Below are positions 30,017-35,437 of a DNA stretch of 35,437 bases, piece by piece. The DNA comes from CAZWVM01 sp964637705 (GTDB lineage Bacteria > UBA8481): the NCBI GenBank assembly GCA_964637705.1, contig CAZWVM010000009.1, positions 1-35,437 on the forward strand, read 5' to 3'. Position 1 is the stretch's first letter, and each line of letters starts with the position of its first letter. Under the pieces are notes generated by a model that made no database searches, was not told the origin of the DNA, and worked only from the letters and a program-made list of their open reading frames with translations. A program made the position numbers and the translations under genes.

Positions 30017-33000
30017 GTGGTACTGAAGCGAATCGAGATCTGCGGTTTCAAATCCTTCCCCGACAGGACTGTCCTTGAATTTCCCGACGGCATCACCGCC
30101 ATCGTGGGATCCAACGGATGCGGCAAGTCCAACGTCAGCGATGCGGTCCGCTGGGTTCTGGGCGAGCAGTCCGCGAAGTCGCTGCGCGGTGAGAAGATGG
30201 ACGACCTGATCTTCGCCGGGACGGCGACGCGCAAACCGATGCAGTTCGCGGAAGTGGTCCTCACCTTCGACAACTCTCACAAGCTCTTTCCCCTCGAATT
30301 CTCGGAGGTCTCGATCGGCCGCCGGCTCTTCCGGGACGGCCAGTCCAGCTATCTCCTGAACAAGCAGGAATGCCGCCTGCGCGACGTGTACGACCTCCTG
30401 ATGGACTCCGGCATCGGCCGCCGTGCCCACTCGATCATCGAGCAGGGCAAGATCGACGAGATCGTGATGGCGCGGCCGGAGGAGAGGAGACATCTCATCG
30501 AGGAGGCGGCGGGCATCGCGAAATACCGTTCCCGCCGCGCCGAGGCCCTCAGGCGGCTCGAAAACACGCGCGAGGGACTGCAGCGCGTCGATGACCTTCT
30601 CGCCGAGATGGAGCGCCAGGAGCAGTCGCTGAGACGCCAGTCGAAGAAGGCCGAGCGGTATCGCGAGATCCAGGCGGAGTTGAAGGAGACGGACCTGGCC
30701 CACGCTTCGCTCCAGATGGCCGACCTCGAGTGTCGCGTGACGGAACTGAGCGCGACGCAATCCGAGGTCCAGAAGCACCTGATCGAGCTCGAGGCGGAAA
30801 TCTCATCGACGTCCCTGGACATCGAAAGGCGCAAGAAGGAGCTCGAGGACGGCCGGTCGGAGTTGCGCGAGAGCGGCCGCCGACTGGGGGAGACCGAGAA
30901 GGCCTATTCCGCCGCGGAATCACAGCTGCGCGAGGTGAAGGCGCGGCAGGCCGACGACGAAAACGCGATACGGCGGATTTCCCACGAGGTGGAGAATCTT
31001 GCGCGCCGCATCGGGGAGGCGGAGCGGAGCGGGGTCGAAGCCGAGGGCGCCGCGGCCGGGTTCGCAGCCTCCGTGGAGACGCTCACGAGTGCGCGCGCCG
31101 AGGCGGACGTGGCACGCCAATCCCTTCGGGGAGCCTTCGACGAGGCTCGCTCAGCGGTCGCTTCCGACCGGAACGCCCTTTCGGAACTCACCGAGAATAT
31201 CGCCCGGGCGGAATCCGAGTTGACGTTCGAGCGACGCGCCGTGGCGGACCTCGAGGACCGGCTCGACCGGGCGCGTGCCCATCGCGACGGGGTGCGCCGT
31301 GAGCGCGAGATCCTGGGTCCGGCGCGCCGAGATGCGGCGGCCGAGCTGGGAACGGCGATCGCGGAGAACCTGGAGATCGAGAAGGGTCTTAACTCCTGCA
31401 TTTTCAATATCGAAGGACTGACACGCGAGATCGAGGCCTTGGCGGCCGAGCAACGGGTTCAGGACCGGTCCCATGCGGAGATTGCGGCCCGATTGAGCGC
31501 TGCCGTGGCGCGGGCTCGCGCCACTTCGGAAGAGATCTCGAGGGCATCGGAAGGGCTTTCGTGCCGCCTGCGCCCGGTTTCCGAACTGCCCCTCGGCGCT
31601 CCGGAATATGCCGCCGCCCTGGCGGGTGCCCTGGGCGAGGCCCTGGGCGGCGTCGCGGTCGAAGGCGAAACCGGGGCGGGATCGGCCCTCGACGCGGCCC
31701 GCTCGCTCACGGGGCGCACGGTCTTCGGAGTCGCCCCGGGCGGCGTCGAGAGCTGGATACCGCGGGCGGGTCTCATTCCTCTGCGCTCATGTCTCGCTCC
31801 CGACGCTCACCCGTCCGTGGCCTCATGGCTCGCCGGCTGGTACCTGGTCGCCGATGACGCCGAGGCCGCCTCGATGCTCGCCTCGATCGACGAGTGCGAG
31901 AGGATCGTGACGCGTTCCGGGGATGTCTTCCATCCCTCGGGTGCCGTTCGACGGCTTCCCTTGTCGAATCGTGATGACGTGGCGTCGAGCCGCGAGCGAT
32001 TCGAAGAGGACCTGGCGCGCATCCGGTTTGTGCTCGACGAGATCGAGTCGAGGCTGGAGGGTCTGAAGGACGGGCGGCAGTCCCTCGAGCGGGACCGCGT
32101 GTCTCTCGAGAAGGATCGCCAGGCGGTCGCCGCGCGCGTTTCCGAACTCCAGGCGCGGCTCGAGGGAATGAACGAGCGTTGGCGCGGGCTCGAGGATGAC
32201 GGCGGATCGGAGATCGAGCGGCTCGAGTCCGGAATCGCCGGCACGCTCGACCGGATCGTCGCGGGCGACCTGCGCCTGACGGAACTGCAGGTCGGGCTTG
32301 TCGATGCGCGGACCCGCCACGAGGCCTCCGTCGAGCTTCTGCGCGGCCTGGAGGCGGAAGCCGAGCGCCAGTCGACCGTGCTCGCCGGGATCGACCGCGA
32401 GTTGACGAGCGCGGCCGAGCGGCTCGAGGCGCGGCGCGCGGAGGCGGAACGCCTGCGCGCGTGGGCCGAGGAATCCCGGCAGTCCCTGTCGAGGCAGGAA
32501 GAAATGCTGGCCGAGGTCCGTCTTCGCCACGAGAAGCTCACCAATGTCGTGGAGGAACTCCTTCGCGGCGTGGGGCGCCTGGCGTCCGAGCTCGAGGAGC
32601 GCCGGGCCGATTTCAACGGTCACGAGACACGTTGCCGGGAGTTCGAGCACGGGGTCGCGGCGGTCGAGCGGATGCACGCGGCCCTGCAGAAGTCCCGCGA
32701 GGAAGCGATGGGCGACCTGCACGAGCACGAGGTCGAGGCCGTGCGACTCGCCGGCGAGCGCACGCTCGTGGCGGACCGTGTGCGCGAGAAGTATGGCGAG
32801 GCCGATCTCTCCCGGGTGCCGCTCGGTCCCGACGGCCAGGCGCTCGTTCTCGGCGACGTCGCCGCGCGACTCGCGGAACTGCGCGAGATGCTCGACCGGA
32901 TGGGCGGCGTGAACTGGGAGGCCGCGGCGGAACTCGAGGATGTCGTGAAGCGGCTCGCCTTCTACCACGCCCAGCGCGAGGATCTCGCACGGGCCGAGTC

Positions 33001-33538
33001 GGGACTTTCCGAGGTCGTCGCCGACATCGATCGCCAGACCGAGACGCTCTTCATGGAAACCTTCACGGCCGTGAACACGAACTTCACGCTGCTCTTCAAC
33101 CGGCTCTTCGGCGGTCGAACCGACGTGCAGGGAACCGCGGAACTGGTGCTCCTGGACCCCGCGCGCCCCCTCGAGTCGGGCGTGGACATCCTCGCGATGC
33201 CCCCGGGGAAGAAGTTGCAGACCATTTCGCTTCTCTCCGGCGGCGAAAAGGCCCTGACCGCCGTGGCGCTCCTCTTCTCCGTCTTTCTCGTCCGTCCCTC
33301 GCCGTTTGCGGTGCTCGACGAGCTGGATGCGCCCTTGGACGAGGCGAACGTAGGGAAATACGTGCAACTTCTGCGGGAGTTCGCCCAGAGATCCCAGTTC
33401 ATCATCATCACGCACAACAAGCGGACGATGGAGGCGGCCGACACGCTATACGGCGTCTCGCAGTCCGAGAAGGGGATCTCTCGCGTCTTGGGCGTTCGCC
33501 TGGACGACGCGGAGGCGATCCCGGAGGCGGCGGGATAG
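30017..33538 (+). CDS. smc: Chromosome partition protein SMC
   Basis: SMC is the coiled-coil ATPase that, with ScpA and ScpB, loads at parS sites and organises and segregates the chromosome. The 1173-aa protein begins LKRIEICGFKSF and has Walker A G31-S-N-G-C-G-K37-S. Long coiled coils flank a hinge at about 520-641 (YAAALAGALGEALGG ... DVFHPSGAVRRLP). The signature L1072-L-S-G-G-E-K and Walker B with D1101-E1102 (FAVLDELDAPLDEANV) follow. The GTG at 30017 is chosen because of GGAG at 30007-30010 and because it gives the normal amino terminus; an ORF to 29942 is upstream. No scpA/scpB gene is adjacent. The protein is full length. Confidence 0.97.
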   Translation: MVLKRIEICGFKSFPDRTVLEFPDGITAIVGSNGCGKSNVSDAVRWVLGEQSAKSLRGEKMDDLIFAGTATRKPMQFAEVVLTFDNSHKLFPLEFSEVSIGRRLFRDGQSSYLLNKQECRLRDVYDLLMDSGIGRRAHSIIEQGKIDEIVMARPEERRHLIEEAAGIAKYRSRRAEALRRLENTREGLQRVDDLLAEMERQEQSLRRQSKKAERYREIQAELKETDLAHASLQMADLECRVTELSATQSEVQKHLIELEAEISSTSLDIERRKKELEDGRSELRESGRRLGETEKAYSAAESQLREVKARQADDENAIRRISHEVENLARRIGEAERSGVEAEGAAAGFAASVETLTSARAEADVARQSLRGAFDEARSAVASDRNALSELTENIARAESELTFERRAVADLEDRLDRARAHRDGVRREREILGPARRDAAAELGTAIAENLEIEKGLNSCIFNIEGLTREIEALAAEQRVQDRSHAEIAARLSAAVARARATSEEISRASEGLSCRLRPVSELPLGAPEYAAALAGALGEALGGVAVEGETGAGSALDAARSLTGRTVFGVAPGGVESWIPRAGLIPLRSCLAPDAHPSVASWLAGWYLVADDAEAASMLASIDECERIVTRSGDVFHPSGAVRRLPLSNRDDVASSRERFEEDLARIRFVLDEIESRLEGLKDGRQSLERDRVSLEKDRQAVAARVSELQARLEGMNERWRGLEDDGGSEIERLESGIAGTLDRIVAGDLRLTELQVGLVDARTRHEASVELLRGLEAEAERQSTVLAGIDRELTSAAERLEARRAEAERLRAWAEESRQSLSRQEEMLAEVRLRHEKLTNVVEELLRGVGRLASELEERRADFNGHETRCREFEHGVAAVERMHAALQKSREEAMGDLHEHEVEAVRLAGERTLVADRVREKYGEADLSRVPLGPDGQALVLGDVAARLAELREMLDRMGGVNWEAAAELEDVVKRLAFYHAQREDLARAESGLSEVVADIDRQTETLFMETFTAVNTNFTLLFNRLFGGRTDVQGTAELVLLDPARPLESGVDILAMPPGKKLQTISLLSGGEKALTAVALLFSVFLVRPSPFAVLDELDAPLDEANVGKYVQLLREFAQRSQFIIITHNKRTMEAADTLYGVSQSEKGISRVLGVRLDDAEAIPEAAG

Positions 33539-33607
33539 CACCTTTCCTTCGGAGGGCGGTTCCGGAATACGGGCGAGGCCGGGCGAGGCCGCGCATCAAG
33601 GTGAAGC

Positions 33608-34432
33608 ATGGCGACGAAGGATTCTTCCGGCGGCCGCAGTGAGAAGAACGCGCGGTCCGACGCGCGCGGCCGGCCGTCCGAGTCCGATGAATCCGGCCCG
33701 AAGAACCCCGAAAAGAAGAAGAAGAGATGGCTCTTCTATCTCATGGGGGGGGCGGGTGTCTTTCTGCTGGTCGCCATGACCGCGGCCGCGGGAGCCTACT
33801 TCGGAGCGGAAGCTACACCTCCTCCTCCCCCTCGCGAGGACGACGAGGACACGGCGGTTCTGGAGGCCGAATCGGTGAGGCAATATCGGGGCCTCGATCT
33901 CGCCCGCGAGAAACCGCTGGCGCGCCGGGGCGATCTCGAAACGCTGGCGCGAATGGATGCCGGCATGACCTACCCGGGGCGCTCCACGCCCCACCTGCGG
34001 GAGGTACCGCTTTCTCCGGAGGCGGAGCGCGAACTCTCGACTTCCTTCCATGTGCGCCGACCCGTCGATGATCGCATCGACACCACGCTTCGTGATGTCT
34101 CCTGGTCCCTCGGATCATCGGGCCGGCTGGGTGGGACCGAGTCGTTGTCGCGGCCGGGCATCGAGGCCCTTCCGCCGGGAGATCCCGCCGCGGCGTCCGC
34201 GGAGCCTGTTGTTCCGGACATCCGCCCCGAACCCGCCGAAACGCTGGGTTCCATGCCGGCCTCGACACTTTCGGCCCCGACCCGCTATACTGGTCCTGAC
34301 CGGGATAGCCGGCCGAGGCCAAGGGAGACCGGCGGCGAGGATGCCGCCGAGCCGAGAGTCGACCCGCCCGATGACACGCCTGGAGATGCCCCGGGGCGGG
34401 ACGAAGAGGTTTCCCAAGGAAGAGATCGATGA
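33608..34432 (+). CDS. Bitopic membrane protein with a low-complexity acidic/proline tail, unknown function
   Basis: I do not recognise this 274-aa protein. A hydrophilic, charged amino-terminal tail (about 1-40, with EKKKKR) precedes one membrane segment at about 41-64. It continues with a PPPPP-acidic hinge (ATPPPPPREDDEDT) and a mostly disordered region rich in Pro, Ser, Asp and Arg. The ATG at 33608 has AAGGTGA upstream. It lies 69 bases after smc. Its layout resembles membrane proteins that expose a flexible tail to the periplasm; the topology is inferred from the lysine-rich segment before the membrane segment. It may belong to either smc or the exopolysaccharide locus that follows. Confidence 0.68.
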   Translation: MATKDSSGGRSEKNARSDARGRPSESDESGPKNPEKKKKRWLFYLMGGAGVFLLVAMTAAAGAYFGAEATPPPPPREDDEDTAVLEAESVRQYRGLDLAREKPLARRGDLETLARMDAGMTYPGRSTPHLREVPLSPEAERELSTSFHVRRPVDDRIDTTLRDVSWSLGSSGRLGGTESLSRPGIEALPPGDPAAASAEPVVPDIRPEPAETLGSMPASTLSAPTRYTGPDRDSRPRPRETGGEDAAEPRVDPPDDTPGDAPGRDEEVSQGRDR

Positions 34433-34531
34433 TTCGTAAATCGTGCTTTTGTCGCGCCGTCGACGTGCCGATGCTACGAGGAGGGACGGGGGGCAACGGG
34501 AGAACGAATAAAGCCATGATGAAAGGTGGAG

Positions 34532-35437
34532 ATGACCGTGACTGATCAGGCGACTCGAAACGTGCGTACGTGGGGGCAGAGGACCGCCGCGGCGGTGCTC
34601 CTGGCGGTGGTCATGATCGTCGCCGGGATCGGCGGCGTGATGCCGTTGGCGGCCGAGGAGATCCGGATGCCGGGCGTCAGTTACACGCCGTCATCCTCTC
34701 CGGTCGCTCCCGGCACGGTCTGGGGTTCGGAGCGCGAGGACGAGATCTACCGCATCGGCGCCTCGGACGTCATCGAGATATCCGTGTGGCAGAGCCCGGA
34801 CCTGAACCGCACCCTGACGGTGCGTTTCGACGGGCGGATCGCGTTTCCCCTGGCCGGCGAGGTGGTGGCCGCGGGCCTGACGCCGGCCGAGCTCTCGGCG
34901 GAGCTCTCCGAGCGGTTGCGCGAGTTCATCCGTTCCCCGCAGATCACCGTATCCATCAAGGAATTCCATTCCCGGCAGGTGCTGGTCCTCGGGAAGATCG
35001 GGAGGCCGGGCATCTATCCCCTGAGGGGGCCGATGAAGCTCCTGGAGCTCCTCACCGCCGCCGGCATCAACCTCGCGGAGGTCGACATGAAGGGCGTGAC
35101 GGTCATGCGTTCGACCGGCGACGTACTGAAGATCGACCTGGAGGCCCTTCTCTACCGGGCCGACGTGAGGCAGAACATCGACCTGAGGGCCGGGGACAAC
35201 ATCTTCGTGCCGGAGAAATCCGCCGCGACGGCCTCGGGACCCCAGACGAAGGAAATCATGGTGATGGGCGAGGTGACCAAGCCCGGCGCCTACTCCTTCC
35301 CGGCCGACCGGCCCGTGACGGTGAAGGAGTTGCTCCTGTCCGGCGGTGGGCTCACGGCCCTGGCGTCGCTCAACAACGCGAAGGTCGTTCGCGCGGACCG
35401 CATGCAGGAACCGACGGACCTCAACAAGCTCATCTTC
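34532..35437 (+). CDS. Wza-like polysaccharide export protein (3' end outside window)
   Basis: The frame is open to the last base of the window, giving at least 302 residues. A signal peptide (about 15-41, ending in PLAAEE) leads to a Poly_export domain (IYRIGASDVIEISVWQSPDL and GRIAFPLAGEVVAAGLTPAE). Two SLBB-type repeats follow, VLVLGKIGRPGIYPLRGPMK and IMVMGEVTKPGAYSFPADRP. Such proteins form the outer-membrane exit for exopolysaccharide or capsule. There is no lipobox, so it is a non-lipidated variant. ATG 34532 abuts AGGTGGAG; GTG 34538 has the better spacing (6 bases) to it, so either start is possible. Downstream genes would be the usual Wzc-type co-polymerase and glycosyltransferases, not visible here. 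Confidence 0.86.
   Translation, partial: MTVTDQATRNVRTWGQRTAAAVLLAVVMIVAGIGGVMPLAAEEIRMPGVSYTPSSSPVAPGTVWGSEREDEIYRIGASDVIEISVWQSPDLNRTLTVRFDGRIAFPLAGEVVAAGLTPAELSAELSERLREFIRSPQITVSIKEFHSRQVLVLGKIGRPGIYPLRGPMKLLELLTAAGINLAEVDMKGVTVMRSTGDVLKIDLEALLYRADVRQNIDLRAGDNIFVPEKSAATASGPQTKEIMVMGEVTKPGAYSFPADRPVTVKELLLSGGGLTALASLNNAKVVRADRMQEPTDLNKLIF

Noticed and set aside
34471..34545. 24-codon ORF overlapping the Wza-like start
   Set aside because: Could be a leader peptide, but there is no ribosome-binding site or conserved feature; not strong enough to call.
1..35437. CRISPR array, transposon, prophage or integrase
   Set aside because: No regularly spaced repeats, transposase, integrase or phage structural frame was seen.

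Overview
This 35.4-kb window is chromosomal DNA from a high-GC, Gram-negative (diderm) bacterium. The evidence for two membranes is an apolipoprotein N-acyltransferase, a type II secretion secretin, an LpxL-type acyltransferase, a Wza-type outer-membrane polysaccharide exporter and lipobox proteins. No gene fixes the phylum. The mix of a TPR-fused secretin, a GT28 diacylglycerol-type glycosyltransferase and a fused radical SAM/DUF2344 protein suggests a deep-branching or poorly sampled lineage rather than a model proteobacterium; this is inference. No transposase, integrase, prophage or CRISPR array is visible. The window looks like core chromosome carrying several poorly characterised genes.

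Layout. 1-5005 (+): a cell-shape operon, mreB (3' end only)-mreC-mreD-mrdA-rodA, with 4-base overlaps at mreC/mreD and mrdA/rodA. 5007-6219 (-): an isochorismatase-fold hydrolase and a polytopic membrane protein. 6249-8365 (+): glpD-like dehydrogenase and queG. 8344-9732 (-): a membrane-anchored Cys-pair protein and a WaaE-like family 2 glycosyltransferase. 9788-10157: two tRNA genes, Ile2(CAU) and Thr(CGU), each with a promoter-like sequence. 10220-13552 (+): an envelope-lipid cassette of lnt, a GT28 glycosyltransferase and an LpxL-family acyltransferase whose start codon is abnormal. 13572-19085 (+): gspD-gspE-gspF behind a good sigma-70-like promoter. 19086-19545: an isolated 91-aa membrane protein with a structured leader and its own intrinsic terminator. 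19575-21089 (-): a PpiD-like chaperone. 21231-24390 (+): MaoC hydratase, TPR membrane protein, EamA transporter and a small basic unknown protein. 24425-26603 (-): a PduS/RnfC-like iron-sulfur flavoprotein and a Memo-family protein. 26695-29885 (+): a putative HEXXH lipoprotein and a radical SAM-DUF2344 fusion. 29942-34432 (+): smc and an unknown bitopic protein. 34532-end (+): a Wza-like exporter, probably the start of an exopolysaccharide locus.

How the parts fit. Most of the window concerns the cell envelope: elongation of the wall (Mre/PBP2/RodA), lipoprotein acylation and glycolipid synthesis and acylation (lnt-GT28-LPLAT), protein secretion (GspDEF), periplasmic folding (PpiD) and polysaccharide export. 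Promoter-like sites upstream of both tRNAs, gspD and smc share a sigma-70-like layout with exactly 17-bp spacers. The gspD promoter lies so close to its GTG start that the message may be leaderless.

The items most worth a second look are the TPR-secretin fusion, the acyltransferase whose reading frame continues upstream of its only canonical start to a CTG overlapping the previous stop codon, the insulated 91-aa membrane protein, and the Memo/PduS-like pair facing the HEXXH lipoprotein/radical SAM pair.
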